A DNA stretch of 64,000 bases from Polynucleobacter sp. AP-Melu-500A-A1 (lineage in GTDB: Bacteria > Pseudomonadota > Gammaproteobacteria > Burkholderiales > Burkholderiaceae): assembly GCF_018882125.1 (NCBI RefSeq), contig NZ_JACVOZ010000003.1, positions 372,001 through 436,000 of the forward strand. Reading direction: 5' to 3'. The notes under the pieces are model-generated. The model was not told the origin of the DNA, made no database searches, and saw only the letters and a program-made list of their open reading frames with translations. Positions 35,376-46,521 of this stretch are shown piece after piece. A program made the translations under genes and the position numbers. Position 1 is the first letter of the stretch. Each line of letters starts with the position of its first letter.

Positions 35376-36287
35376 TTAAGCTGGAAACACCCCAGTAGAT
35401 AAGTAGCGGTCGCCTCGATCGCAAACGATAAAGACAATGGTGGCATTTTCCACTTGACGGGCTACCCGCAAAGCCACGACTAGAGCTCCCCCAGCCGAAA
35501 TACCACAGAAGATCCCCTCTTGTGCAGCCAAACGACGAGCCATTTCTTCAGCTTCCGCTTGGGTGACATATTCGATGAGATCAACCCTATCGCCTTCATA
35601 AATCTTTGGCAGATATGCTGGCGCCCACTTACGTATTCCGGGGATTTGCGAACCCTCTTCAGGCTGGGCACCAATAATCTGAATATTGGGATTCATGGAC
35701 TTGAGATAAGTTGAAACTCCTGTAATGGTGCCAGTAGTTCCCATTGCCGATATGAAATGGGTAATCTGTCCATCCGTGTCGCGCCAAATTTCAGGGCCGG
35801 TAGTTTCAATATGTGCTCGAGGATTATCGGGATTTGCAAATTGATCAAGCAATCTACCGCGCCCTTCTCGCTGAAGTTGCAGCGCATAATCTCTTGCAAA
35901 TTCCATTCCACCAGTTGCAGCTGTCAGAATCAATTCAGCGCCGTATGCTGCCATGCTCTGACGTCGCTCGATGCTTTGATTTTCGGGCATTACCAAGATC
36001 ATCTTATAACCCAACATCGCCGCAGTCATTGCGAGAGCAATGCCAGTATTGCCACTAGTTGCTTCTATTAGGGTATCGCCAGGTGTAATTTCACCACGCT
36101 CTTGTGCGCGCATGATCATTGACAGCGCAGGTCGGTCTTTCACCGACCCGGCTGGATTGTTACCTTCCAACTTACCTAAGATCACATTATTGCGAGCTTC
36201 ATTCTCTTTCCCGGGGATGCGCTGTAAACGCACCAAGGGGGTATTACCCACAGTTTGTGAAATTGTTAAATAAGTTGGTTTGCTCAT
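35376..36287 (-). CDS. cysM: Cysteine synthase B
   Basis: A 303-residue PLP enzyme that makes cysteine from O-acetylserine and sulfide, or S-sulfocysteine from thiosulfate. The PLP lysine is in EGNNPAGSVKDRPAL. The substrate loop EATSGNTGIALAM and the phosphate loop AMGTTGTITG are intact. The GNNPAGSVKDR form and the short length point to CysM rather than CysK. It converges on mltB with a one-base gap. Confidence 0.94.
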   Translation of the reverse strand: MSKPTYLTISQTVGNTPLVRLQRIPGKENEARNNVILGKLEGNNPAGSVKDRPALSMIMRAQERGEITPGDTLIEATSGNTGIALAMTAAMLGYKMILVMPENQSIERRQSMAAYGAELILTAATGGMEFARDYALQLQREGRGRLLDQFANPDNPRAHIETTGPEIWRDTDGQITHFISAMGTTGTITGVSTYLKSMNPNIQIIGAQPEEGSQIPGIRKWAPAYLPKIYEGDRVDLIEYVTQAEAEEMARRLAAQEGIFCGISAGGALVVALRVARQVENATIVFIVCDRGDRYLSTGVFPA

Positions 36288-36328
36288 GAAGCCATTTTAG
36301 CCATAAGCACCGCTAAGTGCGAAAGGGC

Positions 36329-36757
36329 TTAATTTCTGCGCCCGCCTCCCGCACGATCCTGCTGATAGCGATTACTATTTTGAGTACGAGAATTACGTCT
36401 GCCAGAGGTGCCGCCATCCTTTTGCGTCCTGCCATTAGGCTCCCGAAAGGAACCAGGAGCTTCAATACTTAAGCCGTTATCTACCATTTTTTCTACTGAC
36501 TTCATACCAATACCCCGAACACGCTTTTGCAAATCGTTGGCATCTTGAAAATGTCCGCCATCTAAGCGTTCTGCAATGATAGTCTTTGCCTTTGCAGGAC
36601 CAATACCCTTAATGCTCTCAAGCTCTGATTGTGTGGCTGTATTCACATTGATCGATTGGGCTGCTGCAATACCCAAACTTCCCAGTGCCAATAATGCAGA
36701 AAATGCTAAAGCCTTAGCAAAACCAAGGGCTGTATTAAAACCGAAGTATTGAGTCAT
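36329..36757 (-). CDS. ComEA-like exported helix-hairpin-helix protein
   Basis: A 142-residue protein. A signal-like hydrophobic stretch (AFSALLALGSLGIAAAQS) precedes an HhH domain: INVNTATQSELESIKGIGPA and later VRGIGMKSVEKMV. The C-terminal part is rich in Arg, Asn and Gly and should be disordered. The HhH fold binds DNA non-specifically, as in ComEA, the periplasmic DNA receptor for natural transformation. I chose the Met at 36757 because AGGAGAAAG lies just before it; a 10-residue extension is less likely. Confidence 0.82.
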   Translation of the reverse strand: MTQYFGFNTALGFAKALAFSALLALGSLGIAAAQSINVNTATQSELESIKGIGPAKAKTIIAERLDGGHFQDANDLQKRVRGIGMKSVEKMVDNGLSIEAPGSFREPNGRTQKDGGTSGRRNSRTQNSNRYQQDRAGGGRRN

Positions 36758-36777
36758 TCTTTCTCCTGAGGTAAATG

Positions 36778-36806
36778 AAAAATCCACACAAGAAGCTTGT
36801 GTGGAT
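36778..36806 (-). terminator. Terminator after the secreted hydrolase gene
   Basis: A perfect 11-bp stem (ATCCACACAAG / CTTGTGTGGAT) with a 3-nt loop is followed by TTTTT on the minus strand. It lies between the alpha/beta hydrolase and the ComEA-like gene, 20 bp above the latter's start. Confidence 0.8.
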
Positions 36807-36869
36807 CACTTACAACGAAGAGAAAAAATGGATGTTGACTTGTTTGCTCGGACTACAAGCAAATCAGTA

Positions 36870-37613
36870 TTAATGACTCAGGATAAAGTTAGCTGCCCTT
36901 TTGACAAATTCAGCTTCAGTTTCATTAAAGCCATGATAGGCAAAAGATTGACATACATCCCCTTCCGAAATGCCACCCTCAATCAATTCAAGCTTTGATA
37001 CTAATTTGAGGGATCTGCTATCAATAATTCTGGCTGAGGCATTAACTGGTGTACCTGAACAAGCATCATTTTGATGGTGGATTGCCAATACTGGCAATGT
37101 GACGTCATCATCTAAGGAAGCTGTACGAATCGTGCCAGCAATAATAATTCCCGTAAGATTCTTTTTAGTTTGATCAATTTCATTTGCATAATAGGTTGCC
37201 GTTGAGCTCCCCATGCTATGCCCAAAGATCCATATTGGTAGTTTCAACTTTGCCTTATAAAAGTTCACTACCTCATCGACTCGAGTGAGATGGTCTTTGC
37301 GAGAACGTAAATTACCGCGCTTCTGATCGCCTAAGTCGTATGGTGTATCTACTAAAACAGCATCAATTCCATACTGAGCCCACATATCCATTGAACGTAT
37401 AAAGGTGTGCTTACTTTTGATTGAGCCATTATCAAAAATACCGGCCATTCCACCGCCGCCGGGGAAAAGAAGCACCAAAGCTCGAGGCTTGACCGTCTCA
37501 ATGAGTAATGTTCTGGTGGGGGCTTCTTCCTGATGAGGAATATCAAAGACCTGAGCTATCGAATAAGTACTAAGAGCCCAACAAGTAAGCGTTAAAAGTA
37601 ACTTACTTACCAT
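36870..37613 (-). CDS. Exported alpha/beta hydrolase of unknown substrate
   Basis: A 247-residue protein with a signal peptide (cleavage probably near STYSIAQ). The nucleophile elbow is FGHSMGSSTA, giving the catalytic Ser. An oxyanion loop FPGGGG lies early in the chain and the general Asp/His appear in HHQNDACSGT and SFAYHGFNETE. It has the alpha/beta hydrolase fold and periplasmic location, but the substrate cannot be named. It begins 5 bp after hldD and is probably the last gene of the heptose transcript, followed by a terminator. Confidence 0.78.
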   Translation of the reverse strand: MVSKLLLTLTCWALSTYSIAQVFDIPHQEEAPTRTLLIETVKPRALVLLFPGGGGMAGIFDNGSIKSKHTFIRSMDMWAQYGIDAVLVDTPYDLGDQKRGNLRSRKDHLTRVDEVVNFYKAKLKLPIWIFGHSMGSSTATYYANEIDQTKKNLTGIIIAGTIRTASLDDDVTLPVLAIHHQNDACSGTPVNASARIIDSRSLKLVSKLELIEGGISEGDVCQSFAYHGFNETEAEFVKRAANFILSH

Positions 37614-37618
37614 GAAGC

Positions 37619-38647
37619 TTATTTAGCGTCTAAAGGATTAGCTAAAAATCCTGCGTTGGCTTCTAACCACTCAATATAACGACTGACACCCTGCTCCACG
37701 TTGAGGAAGGGTTCTTTATATCCTGCTGCACGCAGTTTTGTTAAATCAGCCTGAGTAAAGCACTGGTATTTGCCCTTAAGCGCATCTGGAAAAGGAATGT
37801 ATTCAATCACCTCTTGTTTAACCAATTGTGCAAGACTTACTGGCTCTGCTTTATCTAGCTTCCGCATGGTATTGGCAACGGCAAATGCTACATCATTAAA
37901 CGGCTGTGCAAGACCAGTACCTAAATTAAAGATACCGCTAATTTCTGGATGATCTAAGAAAAAAAGATTCACCTTTACTACGTCCTCAACCGAAACAAAG
38001 TCACGACTTTGCTCGCCTGAGCCATAACCACCATATTCACCAAATAACTTCACTTGGCCATTCGCCTTGTACTGGTGATACTGATGAAAGGCGACTGAAG
38101 CCATGCGGCTCTTATGGGACTCACGCGGCCCATATACATTGAAATACCGAAAACCGACCACTTGAGCTGTATTTGCATTTTCTGCAAAACGTTTACGCAT
38201 CACTTGATCAAAGAGGAATTTAGAGTAGCCGTAAATATTAAGTGGCTTCTCATGCTCACGACTTTCTTCAAAAACATCTGAGCCGCCATAAGTAGCAGCA
38301 GAAGATGCATATAGCAATTGAACTTTTTGAGCAGTACAAATATCGAGCAAATCCATCGTGTAGCGATAGTTGTTAGCCATCATGAAGATGCCATCTGTTT
38401 CCATGGTGTCTGAACAAGCCCCCTCATGAAAAACTGCTTTTACTTTACCAAACCGACCGCTTCGGAAGGCTTCCAAGAATTCATCTTTATCGAGATAGTC
38501 AATGATGTCTAAATCAGCAAGATTGCGATATTTATCTGCGGGCCGAAGATCATCCACTGCGATAATATTTTTTTCGCCCCGGGCATTGAGTGCCTGAACA
38601 ATATTGGCGCCAATAAAGCCGGCCGCACCAGTTACGATAATAGTCAC
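37619..38647 (-). CDS. hldD: ADP-L-glycero-D-manno-heptose 6-epimerase
   Basis: A 342-residue short-chain dehydrogenase-like epimerase that makes ADP-L-glycero-heptose for the LPS inner core. The NADP-binding motif is [16 protein letters not shown]. The YGYSKFLFD segment contains the catalytic Tyr and Lys, and [19 protein letters not shown] is a family block. Its start overlaps the hldE1 stop (ATGA). The kinase and epimerase act in the same pathway. Confidence 0.95.
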   Translation of the reverse strand: MTIIVTGAAGFIGANIVQALNARGEKNIIAVDDLRPADKYRNLADLDIIDYLDKDEFLEAFRSGRFGKVKAVFHEGACSDTMETDGIFMMANNYRYTMDLLDICTAQKVQLLYASSAATYGGSDVFEESREHEKPLNIYGYSKFLFDQVMRKRFAENANTAQVVGFRYFNVYGPRESHKSRMASVAFHQYHQYKANGQVKLFGEYGGYGSGEQSRDFVSVEDVVKVNLFFLDHPEISGIFNLGTGLAQPFNDVAFAVANTMRKLDKAEPVSLAQLVKQEVIEYIPFPDALKGKYQCFTQADLTKLRAAGYKEPFLNVEQGVSRYIEWLEANAGFLANPLDAK

Positions 38648-39573
38648 TGTAACTCCTCTGAAGTCACGGTTGCAGTACCCAACTTACCAACCACAATACC
38701 ACCTGCGCGATTGGCCAGTGCCATCGCTTTTTCAATAGGCCATCCAGCAGCCAAGGCGACTGCGAGAGTAGCAATGACTGTGTCTCCTGCACCAGAAACG
38801 TCAAATACCTCTCTGGCCTGCGCTTTAACGTGGCTAACACCTTGCTCCGAAAATAAACTCATTCCTTCTTCTGAGCGTGTCAAAAGTAATGCCTGCAGGT
38901 TTAAGGAGCGACGTAAATCCTGAGCTCTACGCGTAAGATCTTCCTCACTAGTCCATTGACCAATGACTTGACGCAACTCACTACGGTTCGGGGTTAACAC
39001 GGTGGCACCACGATATTTCTCGTAATCTTCCCCCTTAGGGTCGACCAATATAACTTTGTTCTGTGCGCGCGCCTGTTCAATCATGAGAGTTACTTGACCT
39101 AGGGCACCTTTACCGTAGTCAGACAAAATCACAACATCAGCACTACCTACGAGTTTTTCAAAGCGCTCTAATTTATGTGCCAATGCTTTTTCACTAGGTG
39201 CTTCTTCAAAATCCAAACGAATCAGTTGTTGTTGACGTGCAATTACACGCAACTTCACTATCGTAGGCACCTTTGCATCGATTTCCAACTGGCTATCAAC
39301 ACCGCTTGCTTTGAGAAGATCCACAACGCGCTTACCAGGCTCATCATCACCAGCAATTCCCAGAATGGTAGTTTGTGCACCTAAAGCAGCTACGTTACGT
39401 GCTACGTTAGCAGCGCCACCAAGACGCTCATCAATCTTACCTACTTGAACTACTGGCACAGGTGCCTCAGGAGAAATGCGATTCGTATCACCAAACCAAT
39501 AGCGATCCAGCATGACGTCACCGACTACTAGTAGACGTGTTTTAGAGAACTGTGCTCGGTTAGCTTTTTCCAC
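38644..39573 (-). CDS. hldE: D-glycero-beta-D-manno-heptose-7-phosphate kinase (HldE1 / RfaE domain I)
   Basis: A 309-residue PfkB-family kinase that makes heptose 1,7-bisphosphate for LPS. It starts with [15 protein letters not shown] and has the PfkB signatures [16 protein letters not shown] and [15 protein letters not shown], with the catalytic Asp. In E. coli HldE also has an adenylyltransferase domain. Here the chain stops after domain I, so a separate HldE2 must be encoded elsewhere. The coupled downstream gene is hldD. Confidence 0.93.
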   Translation of the reverse strand: MEKANRAQFSKTRLLVVGDVMLDRYWFGDTNRISPEAPVPVVQVGKIDERLGGAANVARNVAALGAQTTILGIAGDDEPGKRVVDLLKASGVDSQLEIDAKVPTIVKLRVIARQQQLIRLDFEEAPSEKALAHKLERFEKLVGSADVVILSDYGKGALGQVTLMIEQARAQNKVILVDPKGEDYEKYRGATVLTPNRSELRQVIGQWTSEEDLTRRAQDLRRSLNLQALLLTRSEEGMSLFSEQGVSHVKAQAREVFDVSGAGDTVIATLAVALAAGWPIEKAMALANRAGGIVVGKLGTATVTSEELQ

Positions 39574-39617
39574 GGAAGACTTTTCTATCTGTCGATTTTA
39601 GTAATGAAGCAATATGC

Positions 39618-40982
39618 TTAATTATGTCGCCCAATGCCCTGGTACTCAATACCTAACTCTTGCATTGCGCCAGGTTCATAGAGATTTCGGCCATCAAAGA
39701 CAATTGGGTTCTTGAGTTTTTGCTTTACCAAATCAAAATCAGGGCTGCGGAAAGCCTTCCACTCAGTCACAATCACGAGCGCGTCACAACCATCTAAAGC
39801 AGTCATGGGATCACTTACCATGGAAACCTTTTGAAGTCCCTCAGGATTAGCTTTGAAGTCTACATCTAGACAATGCTGAGCCTCTTTCATGGCAACCGGA
39901 TCATGTGCAACTACCTGGGCCCCACGTTTTACTAATTCACTAATAATGACCCGACTTGGAGCCTCACGCATGTCATCGGTATTAGGCTTAAATGCCAAAC
40001 CCCAAAGCGCAAACTTCATGCCTTTCAAATCTTTACCGAATCGCTTTTCAATCTTTTCAACAAGCGTGTATTTTTGTGCCTCATTCACTGCTTCAACAGC
40101 TTGCAAGATCTTGAGGTCTCTGCCATGTTCAATCGCAGTCTTAGAGAGGGCAGATACATCTTTAGGAAAGCAAGATCCACCATAACCAGTGCCCGGATAC
40201 AAGAAACCAAATCCAATTCGAGAATCTGAACCAATTCCTTGGCGGACTGCTTCAATATCTGCACCAACCAAATCAGCTAAGTTCGCCAATTCATTCATAA
40301 AGGAGATACGGGTTGCCAGCATGGCATTAGCAGCGTACTTGGTTAGCTCTGCACTCTTTACATCCATGTAATAAGTGCGCTCATGATGGCGATTAAATGG
40401 TGCATATAGCTTACGCATCTGCTCCTTAGCTCGTAAACCTGCCGGACTATTCTCAGTTCCAATCACAATACGATCAGGCCGCATAAAGTCTTCGACTGCA
40501 GCACCTTCTTTCAAGAATTCAGGGTTTGACACCACCGAGCAAAGATCAGAAGACAAATGACGCTTTTCTAACTCTTCGGTAATGGCTGCAGAAACTTTAT
40601 CTGCAGTACCAACTGGCACAGTCGATTTATCTACGACCACTTTGGGAGTAGTTGCATGGCGGCCAATATTACGAGCGGCAGCGACAACATACTGAAGATC
40701 AGCAGAGCCGTCCTCATCTGGAGGAGTGCCTACTGCAATGAATTGAATATCACCATGAGCTACTGATGCTGCAATATCCATTGAGAACTGCAAACGACCA
40801 GCAGCACGGTTGCGCTCAATCATCTCTTTTAAGCCAGGCTCATAAATAGGAACGCCGCCAGAATTCAGAATCTCAATCTTTTTAGGGTCAAGGTCAAGGC
40901 AGAAAACATTGTTACCCTGCTCAGCCAGACAAGCGCCTGTAACTAAGCCTACGTAACCGCTGCCGATGATAGTAACTTTCAA
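39618..40982 (-). CDS. ugd: UDP-glucose 6-dehydrogenase
   Basis: A 454-residue enzyme that oxidises UDP-glucose to UDP-glucuronate for surface polysaccharide or LPS sugars. The NAD motif is [19 protein letters not shown]. The catalytic Cys is in [16 protein letters not shown]. The third motif [18 protein letters not shown] is complete. It lies between lapB and the heptose genes on the same strand, indicating an envelope-polysaccharide cluster. Confidence 0.95.
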   Translation of the reverse strand: MKVTIIGSGYVGLVTGACLAEQGNNVFCLDLDPKKIEILNSGGVPIYEPGLKEMIERNRAAGRLQFSMDIAASVAHGDIQFIAVGTPPDEDGSADLQYVVAAARNIGRHATTPKVVVDKSTVPVGTADKVSAAITEELEKRHLSSDLCSVVSNPEFLKEGAAVEDFMRPDRIVIGTENSPAGLRAKEQMRKLYAPFNRHHERTYYMDVKSAELTKYAANAMLATRISFMNELANLADLVGADIEAVRQGIGSDSRIGFGFLYPGTGYGGSCFPKDVSALSKTAIEHGRDLKILQAVEAVNEAQKYTLVEKIEKRFGKDLKGMKFALWGLAFKPNTDDMREAPSRVIISELVKRGAQVVAHDPVAMKEAQHCLDVDFKANPEGLQKVSMVSDPMTALDGCDALVIVTEWKAFRSPDFDLVKQKLKNPIVFDGRNLYEPGAMQELGIEYQGIGRHN

Positions 40983-41019
40983 AATAGATCCCTATAAAAA
41001 ATTGTTGCGGTAGATAGTA

Positions 41020-42231
41020 TTACATCGAAGGGCCGCTCGGAGCGACGCCTTCACTTCGCCTTGGGGAGTATGCCTCCCAATTATTACAGCCTGGACACTG
41101 CCAATAAAAACGTCTAGCCCTAAAGCCGCAATTACCGCAGGTATAGCGCGCCAAGCTAGTAGTGCGCTGGCGTAAGAGGTGCAAAATCGACGTCAACTCT
41201 AAAATTCTTTCGGGGTTTGCGTTGCCTTCTTCTAAGGCCAATCTTGTTTCAGCTAATTTTGATAAGGCACTTAAGCTTGGTGAATGCTGCATCACTTCAG
41301 AGAGCATTGCATTGGCAGCCTGTAGGCCTCGAATGTTCATCACTTGCTTATGAACAACATCCAAAAGCTCGCCTGATGCTTGCGTGTTTAATAAGTCACA
41401 CAACCGCTCTAACCCTTCAGCACCCTGATCTATATCGGTATGAGCCTTCATCCAACGATCAGCAATCAAATGCATATAAGCTGGATGAGAAGTAGCAACA
41501 ATTCTCCAGGCTTCGATCGCTTGCGCTGGTTGCCCTAGAGCCATTAAATAATCACCTTGTAAGATCAGTGCTCGTGTATGGTTTGGAACTACGTGCAAAG
41601 CTTCCTGAATAGAGCGCTCAGCACTCACTAAATCCTTCGCATTAAGCGCCTCTTGCCCCAGCTCACAATGAAACTGCGCAATTTCAGTGTGATGCGATTT
41701 CCCTTGAAGCATTTCAAGCTCTGTAGCCGCAATGATGGCTTTTGTCCAATCGCGCTCAATCTGATACATCTCTAGAAGACTTTCTTTGGCAGGTGCCGCA
41801 AACTTGCCTTGTCCAACTCGAATTAATGATGCTTCTGCACGGTCTAATAATCCAGCTCGTAAAAAATCTCGGCCCAATTCATAGGCAGCATGATCTCGGT
41901 CGCGTGGCTTTAAATCATCTCGGTTCGCCAAATGTTGGTGCACACGAATTGCACGCTCAGTCTCACCACGTCGACGGAATAAATTACCCAAGGAAAAATG
42001 TAGCTCAATTGTCTCTGGATCTAACTGGGCAATCTTGACGAGTGTCTCAATGGCCTGATCAGGCTGTTCATTGAGCAGTAAACTTAACCCTTTAAAGGTC
42101 GAACGCTGCTGACGCATTCGCTCGCGCTCATCCATACGATTTTCAAGGCGTAAATCCCAGCGCGAAGCCAGCCATCCAATCCCAAACATGACTGGCAAAA
42201 GTAATAACCAAGCAGTGCCTATCTGAATCAT
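41020..42231 (-). CDS. lapB: LPS assembly protein LapB
   Basis: A 403-residue inner-membrane protein. One N-terminal transmembrane helix (TAWLLLLPVMFGIGWLAS) is followed by several TPR repeats at about residues 40-330. A C-terminal rubredoxin-like zinc module (CGNCGFRAR, then CPGCNNWEAYSP) completes it. In E. coli LapB recruits FtsH to degrade LpxC, controlling LPS synthesis. Its neighbours ugd, hldE1 and hldD support the LPS link. It is separated from ihfB by a terminator. Confidence 0.93.
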   Translation of the reverse strand: MIQIGTAWLLLLPVMFGIGWLASRWDLRLENRMDERERMRQQRSTFKGLSLLLNEQPDQAIETLVKIAQLDPETIELHFSLGNLFRRRGETERAIRVHQHLANRDDLKPRDRDHAAYELGRDFLRAGLLDRAEASLIRVGQGKFAAPAKESLLEMYQIERDWTKAIIAATELEMLQGKSHHTEIAQFHCELGQEALNAKDLVSAERSIQEALHVVPNHTRALILQGDYLMALGQPAQAIEAWRIVATSHPAYMHLIADRWMKAHTDIDQGAEGLERLCDLLNTQASGELLDVVHKQVMNIRGLQAANAMLSEVMQHSPSLSALSKLAETRLALEEGNANPERILELTSILHLLRQRTTSLARYTCGNCGFRARRFYWQCPGCNNWEAYSPRRSEGVAPSGPSM

Positions 42232-42249
42232 GATGTACAGACTTTAAAT

Positions 42250-42272
42250 AAAAAAATGGTCCTGATGGACCA
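42250..42272 (-). terminator. Intrinsic terminator after ihfB
   Basis: On the minus strand TGGTCC-ATCA-GGACCA is followed by seven T. It separates ihfB from lapB. Confidence 0.85.
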
Positions 42273-42291
42273 CTGAGGATGAGCCTGAATG

Positions 42292-42636
42292 CTAGGCACC
42301 TGAACCCTCTTTAGGGCCCGCCTGTTTCAACGGCTTGTAATCCACACGCTCACGCAATTCTTTACCTGGCTTAAAGTGTGGAACGCGTTTTTCTGGAATC
42401 AATACCTTCTCGCCTGACTTGGGATTACGACCAGTACGCGAAGGACGGTGATGAAGTACAAAGCTGCCAACGCCCCGCAACTCGATACGCTTACCTTCAG
42501 CTAAAGCCTGGGTCATCGTGTCTAGCAAAGTTTTTACCGCCAACTCAACATCCCTAGGCAGAAGCTGCGGAAATTGTTCCGCTAGACTCTCCACTAGTTC
42601 GGAGCGAGTAATCGCTAGTTGCTCTTGATCTGTCAT
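42292..42636 (-). CDS. ihfB: Integration host factor subunit beta
   Basis: A 114-residue DNA-bending protein that pairs with IHF alpha. The core is [18 protein letters not shown], then [19 protein letters not shown], with the proline-tipped arm [19 protein letters not shown]. It has about seven extra N-terminal residues (MTDQEQL) and a longer C-terminal tail (EGSGA end) than E. coli. Terminator-shaped hairpins lie on both sides, so it may be made mostly as a single-gene message. No good Shine-Dalgarno is just above the ATG, so the start is not certain. Confidence 0.93.
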   Translation of the reverse strand: MTDQEQLAITRSELVESLAEQFPQLLPRDVELAVKTLLDTMTQALAEGKRIELRGVGSFVLHHRPSRTGRNPKSGEKVLIPEKRVPHFKPGKELRERVDYKPLKQAGPKEGSGA

Positions 42637-42647
42637 GATCTATCAAT

Positions 42648-42682
42648 AAAAAATCGCCGCCCTCCTAATGGAAAGCGGCGAT
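42648..42682 (-). terminator. Hairpin with T-run between rpsA and ihfB
   Basis: On the minus strand an 8-bp stem (ATCGCCGC / GCGGCGAT) with a 14-nt loop is followed by six T. The loop contains AGGAGG. It lies between the rpsA stop and the ihfB start. Confidence 0.8.
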
Positions 42683-42688
42683 ATTGAT

Positions 42689-44362
42689 TTAGCCTTGATT
42701 GTCCATTTTTGCTTTTAACAAAGCACCCAAATTAGTGGTACCAGACTGGGCATCACCTTGGAGCTTGCTCATCGCATCTTGTTGATCAGAGCTGTCTTTT
42801 GCTTTAATTGAAAGATTGATTACACGTGACTTGCGATCAATGTTAATGATCATGGCAGTAACGCTATCGCCTTCTTTCAATACATTGCGTGCATCTTCAA
42901 CACGATCTGTTGAGATCTCAGATGCACGTAAATAGGCTTCAACCTCATCAGCTAAGTGAATAGTTGCACCCTTTGCATCAACTGCTTTCACAGTGCCAGT
43001 TACAAGACTACCCTTGTCGCTAACAGATGTGTAGTTGTTGAATGGGTCACCAGACAATTGTTTGATACCGAGAGAGATACGCTCTTTCTCAACATCAATT
43101 GCCAATACAGTGGCTTCAATTTCATCACCTTTTTTGTATTTCTTAACAGCCTCTTCACCTGGCTCATTCCATGAAAGGTCTGAGAGGTGAACTAAACCGT
43201 CGATACCGCCAGGCAAGCCAATAAAGACACCAAAGTCAGTAATAGACTTAATTGCACCAGTCAGCTTGTCGCCTTTTTGCTGTGCACGTGAGAACTCTTC
43301 CCATGGATTTGCTTTGCACTGCTTGATACCTAAGCTAATACGACGCTTGTCTTCATCAATATCTAGAACCATCACTTCAACTTCGGTTCCTAGTGCAGTT
43401 GCTTTACTTGGAGCAACGTTCTTGTTGGTCCAGTCCATTTCAGAAACGTGAACTAAACCTTCGATACCCGATTCGATTTCAACGAACGCACCGTAGTCGG
43501 TCAAGTTAGTTACTTTGCCGAATAAACGGGTATTAGGTGGGTAACGACGTGCGATACCAACCCATGGATCATCCCCAAGCTGCTTCACGCCGAGTGAAAC
43601 ACGGTTCTTTTCTTGATCGAACTTCAAAATCTTCGCGGTAACTTCTTGACCAACAGTCAACATTTCGCTTGGATGACGTACGCGACGCCATGCCAAATCG
43701 GTAATGTGCAAGAGCCCATCGATACCACCGAGGTCAACGAATGCACCGTAATCAGTGATGTTCTTCACCAGGCCAGTAACTACTGCGCCTTCTTTAAGGT
43801 TAGACATCAACTTAGCACGCTCTTCACCTTGGCTAGCTTCAACAACCGCACGACGTGACAACACTACGTTGTTACGCTTACGGTCAAGCTTGATAACCTT
43901 AAACTCCATAGTCTTACCTTCGTAAGGACTAGTGTCTTTAATTGGACGTGTATCAACGAGTGATCCAGGCAAGAATGCGCGGATACCGTTTACCATCACA
44001 GTCAAGCCGCCTTTAACCTTACCAGTAACAGTACCAGTAACGATCTCAGCTTGCTCAAGTGCTTTTTCCAAATTCATCCATGATGCCAAGCGCTTCGCTT
44101 TATCACGGGAAAGGATGGTGTCGCCATAGCCATTTTCAAGGGCATCGATCGCCACAGAAACGAAATCGCCTGGAGCTACTTCAATCTCGCCAGCGTCGTT
44201 ATGGAATTCTTCAACAGGAATAAACGCTTCAGACTTTAAGCCAGCGTTAACAACGACGAAGTTATGGTCGATGCGAAGAACTTCAGCCGAAATAACTTGG
44301 CCGGTCTTCATATTCGATCGGGTTAATGATTCTTCAAATAATTCTGCAAATGATTCAGACAT
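42689..44362 (-). CDS. rpsA: 30S ribosomal protein S1
   Basis: A 557-residue protein with six S1 RNA-binding repeats, at about residues 20-90, 105-170, 190-260, 275-345, 362-432 and 449-520. The repeats 3-5 show the clearest [19 protein letters not shown] pattern. It holds mRNA on the 30S subunit during initiation. Length is normal. The 144-bp gap to cmk has no convincing hairpin but may hold its own leader. The cmk-rpsA-ihfB order matches other proteobacteria. Confidence 0.97.
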   Translation of the reverse strand: MSESFAELFEESLTRSNMKTGQVISAEVLRIDHNFVVVNAGLKSEAFIPVEEFHNDAGEIEVAPGDFVSVAIDALENGYGDTILSRDKAKRLASWMNLEKALEQAEIVTGTVTGKVKGGLTVMVNGIRAFLPGSLVDTRPIKDTSPYEGKTMEFKVIKLDRKRNNVVLSRRAVVEASQGEERAKLMSNLKEGAVVTGLVKNITDYGAFVDLGGIDGLLHITDLAWRRVRHPSEMLTVGQEVTAKILKFDQEKNRVSLGVKQLGDDPWVGIARRYPPNTRLFGKVTNLTDYGAFVEIESGIEGLVHVSEMDWTNKNVAPSKATALGTEVEVMVLDIDEDKRRISLGIKQCKANPWEEFSRAQQKGDKLTGAIKSITDFGVFIGLPGGIDGLVHLSDLSWNEPGEEAVKKYKKGDEIEATVLAIDVEKERISLGIKQLSGDPFNNYTSVSDKGSLVTGTVKAVDAKGATIHLADEVEAYLRASEISTDRVEDARNVLKEGDSVTAMIINIDRKSRVINLSIKAKDSSDQQDAMSKLQGDAQSGTTNLGALLKAKMDNQG

Positions 44363-44506
44363 GTGTATTCACTTTGTGCCGTCAGAAGGCCCGACGGGTA
44401 AGGTTAAAAAAGCCCCAAGAAACACGCTGATGAAATGACCGCGTTGTAGAGTTCCTTAAGACGCCAAAACTACTCTTTACAGCTAACATCACTACTACTT
44501 ACAAAA

Positions 44507-45169
44507 CTAGGCAATCGAAGATTGATAGCAATCTAAAACTGTCTTAACTGCTTGATCTATCGATAAATCTGATGTTTCAAGCACTTTCGCATCCTTTGCA
44601 ATGATTAAAGGGGCTGCACCACGACTACTATCTCTGGCATCTCGCTCCTGCAAATCTTGCAGTAAGTCGGAAAGTTTAGCAGAAATTCCCTTAGCTATCA
44701 ATTGCTTATAACGACGCTCGGCTCTGGCAGAGGCAGTTGCCGTTAAAAAAACCTTTAAAACGGCGTCTGGAAATATGACACTTCCCATATCTCTACCATC
44801 GGCAACTAGACCAGGAGATTGCCGAAAACTGCGCTGGAGATCTACTAAAGCCAGCCTCACTTCAGGATGCACAGCCACAACGGAGGCTCTTAGACCAATA
44901 TTTTCAGTGCGTATGGTGTCAGTAACTTCTTCGCCATTGAGAAAAATCTGATGATTACTGAACGAAATCAATAACTTAGGAATTAACAGCCCCAATTCTG
45001 GTCCATTTTTGCTATCAATTCCTTGTTTTTCGCTAGCCAGAGCAACCAGGCGATACAGAGCCCCGCTATCCAAATAATGAAATCCGAGCTTTTGAGCAAC
45101 TAAGGAGGCAACAGTCCCTTTTCCCGAGGCAGTAGGTCCATCAATCGCAATAACTGGGGGTAGGCTCAT
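44507..45169 (-). CDS. cmk: Cytidylate kinase
   Basis: A 220-residue kinase that phosphorylates CMP and dCMP. The P-loop is [16 protein letters not shown]. The YLDSGALYR and [14 protein letters not shown] blocks and the RAERRYKQL segment are typical. It is a stand-alone gene 20 bp downstream of aroA, whereas in some relatives it is fused to AroA. Confidence 0.95.
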   Translation of the reverse strand: MSLPPVIAIDGPTASGKGTVASLVAQKLGFHYLDSGALYRLVALASEKQGIDSKNGPELGLLIPKLLISFSNHQIFLNGEEVTDTIRTENIGLRASVVAVHPEVRLALVDLQRSFRQSPGLVADGRDMGSVIFPDAVLKVFLTATASARAERRYKQLIAKGISAKLSDLLQDLQERDARDSSRGAAPLIIAKDAKVLETSDLSIDQAVKTVLDCYQSSIA

Positions 45170-45189
45170 AAAAAATTAGCAGGCGAGTT

Positions 45190-46521
45190 TTAACTCACAA
45201 CCTTGGCAAACTCCACAAAGTACGTTGGGAAAGTTTTAGCAACGCAATTGGGATCATTGATCTTCAGTGCATTTGGACCAAAAGCAGCAAGAGAAAAACA
45301 CATGGCCATGCGATGGTCATCATAGGTGTCAATACCTTCGCTTGGCGCATTCCAATCATCTTGGGATGCTGGCGCCTGAACAACAATGTAGTCAGACCCC
45401 TCTTCAACGATGGCGCCTACTTTTTTTAATTCTTTGGCCATTGCGGCAATACGATCAGTCTCCTTAACACGCCAGCTCGCAATATTATTTAAGCGAGTGG
45501 GTCCTTCTGCAAATAACGCGGCAACTGCTAATGTCATTGCAGCATCTGGAATTTCTGTGCAATCGATCGTAATGCCATTGAGTTTTCCATTAGCATTTTT
45601 TATACCAGACACTTCGATCCAATCTTCCCCGGTAGTAATGTTGGCGCCCATCAAAGCAAGCGCATCCGCAAATGCCACATCACCTTGAATGCTGTCACGG
45701 CCTACGCCCATTACCCTTATAGGGCCCCCACCAATGGCACCAAGAGCCAAGAAGTAGGAAGCAGATGAGGCATCGCCTTCAACCGACAACTGACCTGGAC
45801 TTTTATAAATCGTATCAGATTTTTTGGCAGGGATGATGAATGAGTGCGCATCAGGACAATCAACGTCTATACCAAAACGTGACATCAGTTTCAAAGTAAT
45901 GTTTATATATGGACGTGAGATGAGCTCGCCGATGACTTCAATACGTACGGGCTCAGAGGCAACTAAAGGCAAAGCCATCAGAAGCGCCGTTAGGAATTGA
46001 CTAGAAACATCACCACGCACTTTAACGACATCTTTAATTTGAATATCAGCGTTAGAAATCTGGATTGGTGGATAACCTTCTTGTAACTCGTAATCTATCT
46101 TAGCGCCCACTTGACGCAAGCCATCCACTAAATCTCGGATAGGTCTTTCGTGCATGCGCGCTACCCCAGACAAGCGATAGTTACCACCTTGCATTGCCAG
46201 CGCTGCAGTTAATGGGCGCATCGCAGTACCTGCGTTACCCATAAAGAGATCGGCATCGCGTATGGGGAATTTGCCACCACAGCCCTCAAGTACGCAAATA
46301 TTGTCAGCTTTATCCGTTACGGTCAGGCCTAGCTGACGTAACGCATTTCGCATTACTTGTGTGTCATCAGCATCCAATAAATTCTGGAGAGTCGTTGTAC
46401 CTGTTGATAGGGCGGCTAATAACAAAGCCCGATTGGAAATACTCTTGGATCCTGGCAAAACGATCGAGCCCTGAGCTCGTGTGAATGGGCCAATCTGAAT
46501 ATCTGGCAAACCACTCATCAA
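45190..46521 (-). CDS. aroA: 3-phosphoshikimate 1-carboxyvinyltransferase (EPSP synthase)
   Basis: A 443-residue enzyme of the shikimate pathway. Motifs are [66 protein letters not shown] and [14 protein letters not shown]. The GNAGTAMRP loop shows the ordinary class I, glyphosate-sensitive form by family comparison. The start overlaps the tyrA stop by four bases (ATGA). Confidence 0.96.
   Translation of the reverse strand: MMSGLPDIQIGPFTRAQGSIVLPGSKSISNRALLLAALSTGTTTLQNLLDADDTQVMRNALRQLGLTVTDKADNICVLEGCGGKFPIRDADLFMGNAGTAMRPLTAALAMQGGNYRLSGVARMHERPIRDLVDGLRQVGAKIDYELQEGYPPIQISNADIQIKDVVKVRGDVSSQFLTALLMALPLVASEPVRIEVIGELISRPYINITLKLMSRFGIDVDCPDAHSFIIPAKKSDTIYKSPGQLSVEGDASSASYFLALGAIGGGPIRVMGVGRDSIQGDVAFADALALMGANITTGEDWIEVSGIKNANGKLNGITIDCTEIPDAAMTLAVAALFAEGPTRLNNIASWRVKETDRIAAMAKELKKVGAIVEEGSDYIVVQAPASQDDWNAPSEGIDTYDDHRMAMCFSLAAFGPNALKINDPNCVAKTFPTYFVEFAKVVS

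Noticed and set aside
36290-36328. GCAC/GTGC hairpin between cysM and the ComEA-like gene
   Set aside because: The stem is only 4 bp and no T-run follows; not reported as a terminator.
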